Positions 12,926-20,273 are shown, counted from the stretch's first letter. The stretch is 20,645 nt of DNA from Alitiscatomonas aceti (GCF_025567195.1 NZ_JAOQJF010000041.1:1-20645), one strand, 5' to 3'. Notes: generated by a model not told the origin, from the letters alone. Made by a program: numbers and translations.

Positions 12926-13492
12926 TTATGGTTGATGCTGGCGGCGGACCAGCCGGAATACGCCGGCCTGCTCCAGGGTCTTGGCTACCAGGACGAAGAT
13001 CAGGGAGTCCACCGGCCACTGGATCAGGTTTTTCACGGCCCGGGCGGGAAGAAGGGCCAGATAGCCCTTTCCATTGATCATAGAAAGCCACAGGGTGCCT
13101 AAGAGGATGTTGCAGAGAACTGCGACCACCAGCTTGGCAGCCAGCATACGTTTAAGGCTCAGGGGCTTCTTATAAAGGAAGAGACCGTAAATAAAGGCAG
13201 CCAGCATGGCGTTGAAGGTGAAGCCAGGCATAAAGCCGCCGTCGGGCTTCAGCATGAATTTGATGATGTCCATGCCGCCGCCGAACAGGCTTCCCACCAC
13301 AGGGCCGAACAGATAATCCACCAGCTCGTTGGGCAGGGCGCCAAAGCCGATCTTTAAATTGGGAGTTACACGGATGGTGGCGAGCTGGTTTAAGACAATG
13401 GACATGGCGCCAAACATAGCGCAGGTGGTGATGGTGCTTACGTGTTTGAATTCATGGTAGGAATCAGAAATCAAAGCAAGTAGTTTCTTCAT
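12926..13492 (-). CDS. folT: Folate-specific ECF transporter S component
   Basis: A 188-residue membrane protein with about six hydrophobic segments. The motif region IRVTPNLKIGFGALPNELV, then FGPVVGSLFGGGMDIIKFMLKP and PGFTFNAMLAAFIYGLFLYK is typical of the FolT group, which captures folates and works with a shared energising module (EcfT with two ATPases) encoded elsewhere. The ATG at 13492 has AAAGGAGG 9 bases upstream; the frame stays open to 13624 but that stretch is the riboswitch leader, not protein. The THF riboswitch immediately upstream independently supports folate as the substrate. Confidence 0.9.
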   Translation of the reverse strand: MKKLLALISDSYHEFKHVSTITTCAMFGAMSIVLNQLATIRVTPNLKIGFGALPNELVDYLFGPVVGSLFGGGMDIIKFMLKPDGGFMPGFTFNAMLAAFIYGLFLYKKPLSLKRMLAAKLVVAVLCNILLGTLWLSMINGKGYLALLPARAVKNLIQWPVDSLIFVLVAKTLEQAGVFRLVRRQHQP

Positions 13493-13498
13493 AAAAAA

Positions 13499-13537
13499 AT
13501 ACCTCCTTTGCAGAATTCTGACCGCAGCAGGAGATAT
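13499..13537 (-). promoter_or_regulatory. Shine-Dalgarno sequestering hairpin (expression platform of the riboswitch)
   Basis: Minus strand: ATATCTCCT (13537-13529) can pair with AGGAGGTAT (13507-13499), a 9-bp stem with one G-U pair that buries the whole folT Shine-Dalgarno. Just upstream, AGATA...TATCT with an inner GG/CC can form a competing hairpin that uses part of the same strand. This suits a translational off-switch: folate bound, ribosome site hidden. The pairing is seen; the switching is inferred. Confidence 0.65.
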
Positions 13538-13556
13538 GGGATCCTTATCTTCTGGT

Positions 13557-13653
13557 GCAGCGGGATGCGATAGATGCACCGCGGGCATAGCCCTTCGTCC
13601 CGCCGGCAACTCCCCGTCCGGCATGGCACTTGACGCGCATTTATCTACTCTGC
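13557..13653 (-). promoter_or_regulatory. Tetrahydrofolate (THF) riboswitch aptamer
   Basis: The minus-strand leader of folT contains the conserved blocks of the THF (folT) riboswitch in order: AGAGTAGAT near the 5' end, GCGTCAAGTGCC, GGGGAGTTGCC, GGACGAAGGGC, and GCGGTGCATC followed by CGCATCCCGCTGC at the 3' end. The flanking GCAG and CTGC close helix P1. In the known class, binding of reduced folates reduces expression of folate uptake or synthesis genes. The gene it precedes is the expected target. Assignment is by recognition of the consensus; a covariance-model search would confirm it. Confidence 0.88.
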
Positions 13654-13750
13654 ATAATTATTTTCCGGACGTTTGTCCTGTTCTCATCTTATCATATCTT
13701 TTCACGAAATGGAAGGGGAAACCGGGGGATATTTTGGCAATTTTCCGGTC

Positions 13751-13779
13751 TGTACATTTAAAAAAACTGGTTTTATAAT
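13751..13779 (+). promoter_or_regulatory. Promoter of the MATE gene
   Basis: TGTACA (13751-13756), 17-bp spacer, TATAAT (13774-13779). The -10 is perfect. Transcription would start near 13786, about 47 bases before the ATG. The 340-bp gap between folT and this gene holds the riboswitch leader on the minus strand and this promoter on the plus strand. Confidence 0.75.
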
Positions 13780-13832
13780 AGGGAATTATTTAAAAAATGA
13801 CGTGAGGAACGATACGGACGAGGAGGATACGT

Positions 13833-15185
13833 ATGAGCAGAGAAAGCGGAAAGGATCTGACATCGGGATCGCCGTTTGGGCTGATCCTGGGCTTTGCCCT
13901 CCCCATGCTTCTGGGGCTTTTATTTCAGCAGTTTTACAACATGGTGGATACCATGGTGGTGGGCCAGTGCCTGGGGGTCACGTCCCTGGCGGCCGTGGGC
14001 TCCACCGGCTCCATCAATTTCATGATCAACGGCTTCTGCATCGGTGCGGCCACAGGCTTTGCCATCCCGGTGGCCCAGAAATTCGGAGCCGGAGACTACA
14101 AGGGAATGCGGAAGTTCGTGGCCAACGCCGGATATCTGGCGGCAGTGTTTGCGGTGGTGATGACGGCGGCTGTGGGCGTCCTCTGCATGGACATCCTCCG
14201 CTGGATGAACACGCCGGAGGACATTATCCAGGGGGCTTATGATTACATATTTGTGATCTTCATGGGAATTCCCGTTACCTATATGTATAATCTCCTGGCC
14301 GGGATCATCCGGAGCCTGGGCGACAGTAAGACGCCGGTGTATTTCCTTCTTCTGTCCTCGGTGTTAAACATCGGCCTGGACTTTTTCACGATCCTGGTGC
14401 TCCATATGGGCGTAGGCGGTCCGGCCCTGGCCACGGTGGTCTCCCAGGGGATCTCTGCCGTTCTGTGCCTGGCATACATGATCCATAAATTCCCGGTCCT
14501 CAGGATGGAGGGAGACGAAAAAAAGCCCGACAGGGACATGATCCGGGTGCTCTGTGCCATGGGCATCCCCATGGGGCTCCAGTATTCCATCACGGCCATC
14601 GGCAGCGTGATCTTACAGGCTGCCGTCAATTCCCTGGGCTCCATGGCTGTGGCCGCCGTATCCACCGGCAGCAAGATCAGCATGTTTTTCTGTACGCCCT
14701 TTGATGCCCTGGGCGGAACCATGGCCACATGGGCCGGCCAGAACGTGGGGGCGAAAAAGCTGGACCGGGTGCGGGAAGGCGTGCGGAAGGCCAGTCTTAT
14801 GGGCTTTGCTTATTCGGCAGCGGCCTTTGCGGCGCTGTTCTTTTGCGGCCGGTATCTGGCCCTGCTTTTCGTGGATTCGTCGGAAACGGAGCTGATCCGG
14901 CAGATCTCCACCTTCCTGATCTGCAACAGTATGTTTTATATTCCCCTGACCCTGGTGAATGTGGTGCGGTTCGCCATCCAGGGCATGGGATTCAGTACCT
15001 TTGCCATTCTGGCTGGGGTCTGTGAGATGGCCGCCAGGGCCTTTGTGGGCTTCTGCCTGGTGCCGGTGTTCGGCTTCCTTCCGGCCTGCTTTGCCAGCCC
15101 ACTGGCCTGGATCTGCGCGGATCTGTTCCTTGTGCCGGCCTTTGGCCAGTGCTTAAAAAAATTAAAACGAACATTCGGCGAATAG
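13833..15185 (+). CDS. MATE family efflux transporter
   Basis: A 450-residue membrane protein with about 12 helices in two related halves, the normal MATE length. The first half has LILGFALPMLLGLLFQQFYN, VDTMVVGQCLG and the GFAIPVAQKFGAGDY block; the second half has GIPMGLQYSITAIGSVILQ and the GTMATWAGQNVGAKK block equivalent to the first. MATE proteins export cationic drugs or metabolites using sodium or proton gradients. GAGGAGG lies about 6 bases before the ATG. The substrate cannot be inferred. A sigma-G-like promoter for the next gene overlaps its stop codon. Confidence 0.93.
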   Translation: MSRESGKDLTSGSPFGLILGFALPMLLGLLFQQFYNMVDTMVVGQCLGVTSLAAVGSTGSINFMINGFCIGAATGFAIPVAQKFGAGDYKGMRKFVANAGYLAAVFAVVMTAAVGVLCMDILRWMNTPEDIIQGAYDYIFVIFMGIPVTYMYNLLAGIIRSLGDSKTPVYFLLLSSVLNIGLDFFTILVLHMGVGGPALATVVSQGISAVLCLAYMIHKFPVLRMEGDEKKPDRDMIRVLCAMGIPMGLQYSITAIGSVILQAAVNSLGSMAVAAVSTGSKISMFFCTPFDALGGTMATWAGQNVGAKKLDRVREGVRKASLMGFAYSAAAFAALFFCGRYLALLFVDSSETELIRQISTFLICNSMFYIPLTLVNVVRFAIQGMGFSTFAILAGVCEMAARAFVGFCLVPVFGFLPACFASPLAWICADLFLVPAFGQCLKKLKRTFGE

Positions 15186-15208
15186 TTTTATGCGGATGAG
15201 CCATACTA
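15179..15208 (+). promoter_or_regulatory. Candidate forespore sigma-G promoter
   Basis: CGAATA (15179-15184), exactly 17 bp, CATACTA (15202-15208). The Bacillus sigma-G consensus is TGAATA, 17-18 bp, CATACTA, so 12 of 13 positions match. No good sigma-A promoter is visible in the 62-bp gap. The -35 overlaps the MATE stop codon. It would start transcription near 15215, about 33 bases before the next ATG. Confidence 0.65.
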
Positions 15209-15247
15209 TGGGTGTAGTCAACTGAATCCCATTAGGAGGTATTTCAA

Positions 15248-15454
15248 ATGTCAAGAAACAGCTATGATATGGACGACAGCACAAGAAATGAAAACGCAGG
15301 AAACAACAGCCAGAACAGAAGCCAGAATAACAGCCAGAATAACAGCCAGAACAATGGCCAGAACAGAAGCCAGAATAACAGTCAGAACAAAAGCCAGAAC
15401 AGCAGCAGAAATTCCGGCAGAAACAGCAGCCAGGACTGCAAAAATTACGACTGA
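15248..15454 (+). CDS. Small Asn/Gln/Ser-rich repeat protein, candidate forespore protein
   Basis: A 68-residue protein that I cannot assign to a family. It contains 20 Asn, 9 Gln and 15 Ser, almost no hydrophobic residues and one Cys (C64). Residues 21-52 are eight tandem tetrapeptides of the form S/G-Q-N-x. It is hydrophilic and surely disordered when free. AGGAGG lies 8 bases before the ATG, a strong site, and a good terminator follows, so it is probably a real one-gene unit. The promoter resembles that of forespore (sigma-G) genes. In Bacillus the gamma-type small acid-soluble spore proteins are Gln/Asn-rich, repeat-containing and hydrophilic, serving as amino-acid stores during germination; a similar role here is an inference from composition plus promoter. 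A spore-coat or other structural role is an alternative. Confidence 0.7.
   Translation: MSRNSYDMDDSTRNENAGNNSQNRSQNNSQNNSQNNGQNRSQNNSQNKSQNSSRNSGRNSSQDCKNYD
15308..15403 (+). repeat. Eight 12-bp coding repeats (S/G-Q-N-x)
   Basis: The DNA cycles through variants of AGCCAGAACAAC every 12 bp. The third codon of each unit (Asn) alternates AAC and AAT, and the fourth varies between Asn, Arg, Lys and Ser codons. The repeat preserves frame when units are gained or lost. Confidence 0.9.
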
Positions 15455-15485
15455 TGGCATGACGGCTTGAAAAGTCATGAAAAAA

Positions 15486-15518
15486 GCGGCGGCGGGAGCG
15501 ATCCTTCCGCCGTTTTTT
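15486..15518. terminator. Terminator after the Asn/Gln/Ser-rich gene
   Basis: CGGCGG (15487-15492) pairs with CCGCCG (15507-15512), with an inner GGA/TCC pairing beyond a small internal loop, followed by TTTTTT and preceded by AAAAAA, so it could act both ways. A smaller hairpin (CATGAC/GTCATG, 15458-15479) lies just before it. Confidence 0.85.
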
Positions 15519-15551
15519 CTGTCCGGAGCCCATAGGGGCTTTTATGGGGAT

Positions 15552-15581
15552 GGAACATGTCCGGCGGGACGGGCGTATACT
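15552..15581 (+). promoter_or_regulatory. Weak candidate promoter of the rhodanese gene
   Basis: TATACT at 15576-15581 is a good -10; the best -35, GGAACA at 15552-15557 with 18-bp spacing, is poor. If used, transcription starts near 15588, which supports the ATG at 15613 over upstream ATGs at 15544 and 15550. Confidence 0.35.
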
Positions 15582-15612
15582 GATCATAAGAAGGTACAGG
15601 CCGGAGGCGCGT

Positions 15613-15972
15613 ATGTTTCAGAATATTTCCGCAGACAGGCTGGAAACGCTGCTGGACCAGGGCAGGGCTTTTACCCTGGCGGATGTGCGGGAGCCGGAGG
15701 AATACAGGGAGGGACATCTGGCGGGAGCTGTGAACCTGCCGGTGCAGCAGATTTTAAAAATAACAGAACAATCTGGTTTTTTTGAAGATCCAGAAAAATT
15801 TCTGGGTATTTCCAGGAAGCGGCCGGTGATCGTTTACTGTTCCCACGGCGGCCGGGGGATGCAGGCGGCCAGGCTCCTTTCGGGGGCCGGATACCAGGCG
15901 GTCAATGTTTACGGAGGGCTTTCCTGCTACCGGGGCCGCCATCTGACAGACGGTCCCGGGGGGACGCGGTGA
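15613..15972 (+). CDS. Single-domain rhodanese-like protein
   Basis: A 119-residue rhodanese-domain protein. D24 and R26 in LADVREPEEYREGHLAGAVN, and the active-site loop C76-S-H-G-G-R81 in VIVYCSHGGRG followed by MQAARLLSGAG and the VYGGL strand, are classic. Such proteins carry sulfur as a cysteine persulfide for delivery or detoxification; the six-residue loop from Cys to Arg is the sulfurtransferase type. It is cytoplasmic. The start at 15613 has CGGAGG 5 bases upstream and fits the domain edge; the longer frame from 15544 adds a basic stretch with no domain. A GC hairpin without a T-run overlaps its stop (15961-15985). Confidence 0.85.
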   Translation: MFQNISADRLETLLDQGRAFTLADVREPEEYREGHLAGAVNLPVQQILKITEQSGFFEDPEKFLGISRKRPVIVYCSHGGRGMQAARLLSGAGYQAVNVYGGLSCYRGRHLTDGPGGTR

Positions 15973-16036
15973 CCCCGCCGGTCCCAAAGACGTGATGCCG
16001 TGGCCGGGCCGTCCCCCGCCGCAGGGCAGAAAGCAT

Positions 16037-16065
16037 TTGACAGAGGCCAGGAAAGCCCTTAAAAT
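16037..16065 (+). promoter_or_regulatory. Promoter of the rlmL-peptidase-rdgB-yfcE operon
   Basis: TTGACA (16037-16042), 17-bp spacer, TAAAAT (16060-16065). Transcription would begin near 16072, about 40 bases before the methyltransferase ATG. The next three genes have gaps of 40, 35 and -4 bp and no terminators between them. Confidence 0.85.
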
Positions 16066-16112
16066 GGAGAAAAGTATAAACCAACAGAGTTGAGCAGTTA
16101 GGAAGGTACCGA

Positions 16113-17276
16113 ATGGAAAGATTTGAATTGATCGCCCCCTGCCATTTCGGGCTGGAGGCAGTTATGAAGCGGGAGATCCTGGACCTGGGCTATGAGGTGA
16201 GCCAGGTGGAGGATGGCCGTGTTACATTTATCGGAGACGCAGAGGCCGTCTGCCGCGCCAATATATTTTTACGGACCACGGAGCGGATCCTTTTAAAGGT
16301 AGGGAGCTTTAAGGCGGAGACCTTTGAGGAGCTGTTCCAGGGCACCCGGGCCATCCCCTGGGAGCAGTATATCCCCCGGGATGGAAAATTCTGGGTGGCC
16401 AAGGCGTCCTCCATTAAGAGCAGGCTGTTCAGCCCGTCAGATATCCAGTCTATCATGAAAAAGGCCATGGTGGAGCGGATGAAGGGGGCCTACGGCATCA
16501 CCTGGTTCCCTGAGGATGGGGCCAGCTATCCTCTGCGGGTGTTCCTTTATAAGGATGTGGTGACTGTGGCCATGGATACCTCCGGCGATTCCCTGCACAA
16601 GCGGGGGTACCGGACTCTGACCAGTAAAGCCCCCATTACGGAGACGCTGGCGGCGGCCCTGCTCATGCTGACCCCGTGGAAGCCGGACCGGATCCTGGTG
16701 GATCCCTTCTGCGGCAGCGGCACCTTTCCCATTGAGGCGGCCATGATGGCGGCCAATATGGCGCCTGGCATGAACCGGGAATTCCTGGCAGAGGAGTGGA
16801 AGAACCTGATCCCAAAGAAGTGCTGGTATGAGGCCATGGACGAGGCCAATGATCTGGTGAAGGACGATATTTCTGTGGATATCCAGGGCTATGACATCGA
16901 CGGGGAGATCGTCCGGGCGGCCAGGGCCAATGCGGCGGCAGCCGGAGTGGACCATCTGATCCATTTCCAGCAGAGGCCGGTGAGCCAGCTGAGCCATCCG
17001 AAGAAATACGGCTTCCTTATTACAAACCCGCCCTACGGGGAACGGATCGAGGATAAGAAGAACCTGCCGGAGCTTTATAAGACCATCGGCGAGCGGTTTG
17101 CGGCCCTGGATTCCTGGTCCGCCTATATCATCACAGCCTATGAGGATACGGAGCGGTATTTCGGCCGGAAGGCGGATAAGAACCGAAAGATCTATAATGG
17201 TATGATGAAAACGTATTTTTACCAGTTCATGGGTCCCAAGCCCCCGTCCAGAAATCCGGGAAGGCAGAACGGGTAA
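16113..17276 (+). CDS. THUMP-domain class I rRNA guanine-N2 methyltransferase, RlmL N-domain/YpsC type
   Basis: A 387-residue protein. The N-terminal half (ELIAPCHFGLEAVMKREI, NIFLRTTERILLKVGSFKA) is the ferredoxin-like plus THUMP RNA-binding region. The C-terminal half is a Rossmann methyltransferase with DPFCGSGTFPIEAA starting at D197, the acidic YDID strand and the catalytic NPPYGER (305-311), which marks exocyclic amino-group methylation. These proteins methylate 23S rRNA (m2G2445 in E. coli RlmL); this short form corresponds to the Firmicutes YpsC type without the second methyltransferase domain. A GGAAGG lies upstream of the ATG. First gene of an operon with its own promoter. Confidence 0.93.
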   Translation: MERFELIAPCHFGLEAVMKREILDLGYEVSQVEDGRVTFIGDAEAVCRANIFLRTTERILLKVGSFKAETFEELFQGTRAIPWEQYIPRDGKFWVAKASSIKSRLFSPSDIQSIMKKAMVERMKGAYGITWFPEDGASYPLRVFLYKDVVTVAMDTSGDSLHKRGYRTLTSKAPITETLAAALLMLTPWKPDRILVDPFCGSGTFPIEAAMMAANMAPGMNREFLAEEWKNLIPKKCWYEAMDEANDLVKDDISVDIQGYDIDGEIVRAARANAAAAGVDHLIHFQQRPVSQLSHPKKYGFLITNPPYGERIEDKKNLPELYKTIGERFAALDSWSAYIITAYEDTERYFGRKADKNRKIYNGMMKTYFYQFMGPKPPSRNPGRQNG

Positions 17277-17316
17277 AGATCAGAGGCTCCGGTTTGTGAG
17301 GAAAGAGGTGGGAAGA

Positions 17317-18588
17317 ATGAAACGCGGGAAGGCGGTTCTGGCCCTGGGGGTCCTGGCCGGGGCAGCGGCCCTTGGACTGGGCGGATCCATGGCCGCAAAA
17401 CGGCAGCCGCTCCCCCTTCCGGCCCGGTACGACCTGCGGGAGGACGGCGCCGGGCCATGGATCCGGGATCAGGGGGACCAGAACACCTGCTGGGCGTTTG
17501 CGTCGGTAACGGCCCTGGAGACTTCCATGAAGGAGGAAGAACGGATCCCGTTATCAGCGGACCACATGATCCATAAAAACAGCGCCGGGCTCGCAGCAGC
17601 GGCCGGCGGAGATTATTCCCTTTCCTGGGCTTACCTTTTAAGCTGGCAGGGGCCGGCAGCGGAGGCCGATGATCCTTACGGGGACCATGTTTCCCCGGAG
17701 GGGCTTTCTCCAGTGTGCCATGTCCAGACGGTGAAGCTTCTGGGAGAAAAGGACTATGACGCCATCAAGCGTGCCGTTTATGAGACGGGAGGCGTTCAGA
17801 GCTCCCTGTATCTGCCGGAGCAGGGCGGAAGAGACCGGAGCGCATATTTTTATGACGGAGCCCACGAGGCCAATCACGATGTGGTGATCGTGGGATGGGA
17901 TGATTCCTTTCCCAGGGAGGCTTTTTCCCCGCAGCCGGAAGGAGACGGGGCCTTTCTCTGCGCCAATAGCTGGGGAGAGGGCTTTGGGAAGCAGGGATTT
18001 TTTTATGTTTCCTATGAAGATACCCAGATCGGCCGCCACAACATTTCTTATGCCGGTGTGGAGAGTACGGTGAATTACAGCCGTATCTTCCAGACGGATC
18101 TGTGCGGCTGGACCGGCCAGCTGGGCTATGGGAAGGAAGAAGCGTGGTGCGCCAACGTGTATGAGGCAAAAGAAAAAGGAACCGTGGAGGCCGCCGGATT
18201 TTATGCCATGGTCCCGGATACGGAGTATGCGCTGTATGGCGCGGTGGTTCCCGGGGACATGGAGCCGGGAGAGGTCCTTTCCGGACTGGGCGGGGAGCTT
18301 ATGCCCCTGCTGGCGTCCGGCCGGCTTGGGGAGGCTGGGTTTTATACGATCCCCTTTGAAGCGCCGGTGGAGGTAAAGGCAGGAAGTCGGTTTGCCGTGG
18401 CGCTGTGGATCCGGTCACCGGGAACGGAGCAGCCGGTGGCCATTGAATATAACGGCGGAGGCCGGTGGAGAAATGTTGACATTACCGACGGGGAAGGGTA
18501 TATTAGTCCTGATGGGACACAATGGATGCGGGCAGAGGAAAGGGAGGCCTGCAACGTGTGTCTGAAGGCGTATGGGAACGGAGCATGA
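17317..18588 (+). CDS. Exported papain-like (C1) cysteine peptidase with lectin-like domain
   Basis: A 423-residue protein. Residues 5-25 are a hydrophobic signal or anchor segment. A papain-fold domain follows after YDLRE, with Q52 and C58 in DQGDQNTCWAFAS, H187 in NHDVVIVGWDD and N217 in CANSWGEGFG; all four catalytic positions are present. There is no long pro-region between signal and catalytic domain. Residues from about 240 to 420 (TGQLGYG, CANVYEA, GFYAMVPDTEYALYG, FYTIPFEAPVEVKAG) match the lectin-like module often fused to such peptidases in gut Clostridia. It probably acts outside the cell on proteins or wall. The ATG at 17317 has GAGG 8 bases upstream; a GTG at 17296 is an alternative. 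It sits unexpectedly between an rRNA methyltransferase and rdgB. Confidence 0.88.
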   Translation: MKRGKAVLALGVLAGAAALGLGGSMAAKRQPLPLPARYDLREDGAGPWIRDQGDQNTCWAFASVTALETSMKEEERIPLSADHMIHKNSAGLAAAAGGDYSLSWAYLLSWQGPAAEADDPYGDHVSPEGLSPVCHVQTVKLLGEKDYDAIKRAVYETGGVQSSLYLPEQGGRDRSAYFYDGAHEANHDVVIVGWDDSFPREAFSPQPEGDGAFLCANSWGEGFGKQGFFYVSYEDTQIGRHNISYAGVESTVNYSRIFQTDLCGWTGQLGYGKEEAWCANVYEAKEKGTVEAAGFYAMVPDTEYALYGAVVPGDMEPGEVLSGLGGELMPLLASGRLGEAGFYTIPFEAPVEVKAGSRFAVALWIRSPGTEQPVAIEYNGGGRWRNVDITDGEGYISPDGTQWMRAEEREACNVCLKAYGNGA

Positions 18589-18623
18589 CCGGAGCCATGG
18601 AACAAAGTAAAGGCAGGAGAGCT

Positions 18624-19235
18624 ATGGAACACAGAATCATATTTGCAACTTCCAATCAGGGAAAAATGCGGGAGATCCGCGAAATCTTAAAAGGCCTGGG
18701 GACGGAGATCCTCTCCATGAAGGAGGCCGGCGTCCAGGCGGACATTGTGGAGGACGGGGATACCTTTGAGGCCAATGCGGTCATAAAGGCAAAGGCAGTC
18801 TGGGAGGAGGCCGGCGGCATTGTCCTGGCCGACGATTCGGGCCTGGAGGTGGACGCCCTGGGCGGAGAGCCGGGCGTATATTCCGCCAGATATATGGGAG
18901 AAAAGACCTCCTATGAGATCAAGAACTGGAACCTGATCCATCGTCTGGCAGAGGTTCCGGAGGAAAAAAGGACCGCCAGGTTCGTATGTGTCATTGCGGC
19001 GGCGCTGCCGGACGGCAGGGTCCTTACGACCCGCGGGACCATGGAAGGCCGCATCGCCTATGAACCAGCCGGGGCAGGCGGTTTCGGATATGATCCGATC
19101 TTAATGCTGCCGGAATACGGAAAAACGTCGGCGGAGATCACCATGGAAGAGAAAAACGCCATCAGCCACCGGGGAAAGGCTCTCCGGGCCATGAAGGAGC
19201 TGCTGGAAAAGGAATTTGCGGAGCAGAGGTCATGA
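18624..19235 (+). CDS. rdgB: XTP/dITP diphosphatase (RdgB/HAM1)
   Basis: A 203-residue nucleoside-triphosphate pyrophosphatase that removes non-canonical purines (dITP, XTP) from the nucleotide pool. Signature blocks: FATSNQGKMREI near the N terminus, GDTFEANAVIKAKA, LADDSGLEVDALGGEPGVYS, GGFGYDPI and ISHRGKALRAM. Length is usual for the family. The start at 18624 has AGGAG 4 bases upstream; the frame extends upstream to 18522, inside the peptidase gene, without family similarity. Its stop overlaps the next start by four bases. Confidence 0.96.
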   Translation: MEHRIIFATSNQGKMREIREILKGLGTEILSMKEAGVQADIVEDGDTFEANAVIKAKAVWEEAGGIVLADDSGLEVDALGGEPGVYSARYMGEKTSYEIKNWNLIHRLAEVPEEKRTARFVCVIAAALPDGRVLTTRGTMEGRIAYEPAGAGGFGYDPILMLPEYGKTSAEITMEEKNAISHRGKALRAMKELLEKEFAEQRS

Positions 19236-19780
19236 GCGGTATGAGGATTCTGATCGTCAGCGATACGCACCGGAGAGATGGGAATTTCAGGCGGGTGCTG
19301 GAAAAGACCGGGCCCATCGATATGCTGATCCATCTGGGAGACACCGAGGGCAGTGAGTCATATTTCAGAGAGTGGGTCGATAATGATGTCTGCGTGATCC
19401 ATGTGGTCCGGGGAAACAACGATTTCTTTTCCTTCTGTGACCGGGAAAAGGAGATCTCCATCGGGAGATACCGGGCGCTCCTGACCCATGGACATATGTA
19501 CGGCGTATCCCTGGGGACCGAGGGGATCAAGGATGAGGCCAGGGCAAGGAAGGTGGATATCGTCATGTATGGCCATACCCACAAGCCGCATCTGGAATAC
19601 TGCCGGGACGGCCTGGTGGTCCTGAATCCTGGAAGCCTTTCCTACCCGCGTCAGGAGGGAAGGAAGCCGTCCTATATGCTCATGGAGCTGGACCGCCAGG
19701 GAGAGGCCCATTTTACCATCTGTTATCTGGAGGATGAGGCCAGGAACCAGGAGCTGGAGCAGATGGGGATCTGGGGATAA
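19232..19780 (+). CDS. YfcE/MJ0936-type metallophosphoesterase
   Basis: A 182-residue calcineurin-like phosphoesterase with all metal-binding motifs: SDTH, LGDTEG, RGNND, THGH and YGHTHKP. Proteins of the YfcE/MJ0936 family hydrolyse phosphodiesters in vitro; the physiological substrate is unknown. Its ATG overlaps the rdgB stop (ATGA), so translation is likely coupled; an ATG at 19241 would give a start closer to the family norm. rdgB and yfcE-type genes are commonly adjacent in Clostridia. I see no clear terminator between it and the tRNA promoter. Confidence 0.93.
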   Translation: MSGMRILIVSDTHRRDGNFRRVLEKTGPIDMLIHLGDTEGSESYFREWVDNDVCVIHVVRGNNDFFSFCDREKEISIGRYRALLTHGHMYGVSLGTEGIKDEARARKVDIVMYGHTHKPHLEYCRDGLVVLNPGSLSYPRQEGRKPSYMLMELDRQGEAHFTICYLEDEARNQELEQMGIWG

Positions 19781-19831
19781 GCGTTTTCGAAGAAATATAA
19801 AAAATCTCTTAAAAAAATTCATGAAAAACAG

Positions 19832-19860
19832 TTGACAAGAACGGTTTCATCAGCTATAAT
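19832..19860 (+). promoter_or_regulatory. Perfect consensus promoter of the tRNA cluster
   Basis: TTGACA (19832-19837), exactly 17 bp, TATAAT (19855-19860). A full consensus is usual for strong stable-RNA promoters. The first tRNA starts at 19910, leaving a leader of about 43 bases. Confidence 0.9.
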
Positions 19861-19864
19861 ATCA

Positions 19865-19885
19865 CTTGCGTTCCGAAAGCGTAAG
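19865..19885 (+). other. Leader hairpin of the tRNA precursor
   Basis: CTTGCGTT and AGCGTAAG can form an 8-bp stem with two G-U pairs at the very start of the predicted transcript. It may protect the 5' end or aid processing; no function can be shown. Confidence 0.4.
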
Positions 19886-19909
19886 GCAAACGAAAGGGCG
19901 TCTTAAAAG

Positions 19910-19984
19910 CGGGGTGTGGCTCAGCTTGGCTAGAGCGCCTGGTTTGGGACCAGGAGGTCGCAGGTTCGAATCCTGTCACCCCGA
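19910..19984 (+). tRNA. tRNA-Pro (anticodon TGG)
   Basis: Cloverleaf visible: acceptor CGGGGTG/CACCCCG with discriminator A, anticodon arm CCTGG/CCAGG around loop TTTGGGA (anticodon TGG), and T arm with GGTTCGAATCC. CCA is not encoded. Confidence 0.96.
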
Positions 19985-20023
19985 TGGTTTTCCAAAGTCT
20001 TTCAACGGTTCGCAAGAGAATAT

Positions 20024-20094
20024 GCGGGTGTAGTTCAATGGTAGAACACCAGCCTTCCAAGCTGGATACGTGGGTTCGATTCCCATCACCCGCT
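20024..20094 (+). tRNA. tRNA-Gly (anticodon TCC)
   Basis: Acceptor GCGGGTG/CACCCGC, anticodon arm CCAGC/GCTGG around loop CTTCCAA (anticodon TCC), T arm GGGTTCGATTCCC. CCA is not encoded. Only four bases separate it from the tRNA-Arg. Confidence 0.96.
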
Positions 20095-20098
20095 TGAT

Positions 20099-20172
<74 letters not shown>

Positions 20173-20198
20173 GTCGGGTTTTTCCCGTAATTTCATAT

Positions 20199-20273
20199 GG
20201 TGGATATAGCGCAGTTGGTTAGCGCGCCAGATTGTGGCTCTGGAGGCCCAGGGTTCGAATCCCTGTATCCACC
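20199..20273 (+). tRNA. tRNA-His (anticodon GTG)
   Basis: Acceptor GTGGATA/TATCCAC, flanked by the extra G at -1 and C at 73 that mark tRNA-His; anticodon arm CCAGA/TCTGG around TTGTGGC (anticodon GTG); T arm GGGTTCGAATCCC. CCA is not encoded. Last tRNA of the operon. Confidence 0.96.

Noticed and set aside
15251..15587. Minus-strand and +2-frame ORFs over the Asn/Gln/Ser repeat
   Set aside because: They only reflect the 12-bp repetition read in other frames; they lack a ribosome site comparable to AGGAGG at 15248.
15961..15985. Terminator after the rhodanese gene
   Set aside because: GGGAC/GTCCC with an inner GC stem can form, but there is no T-run after it.
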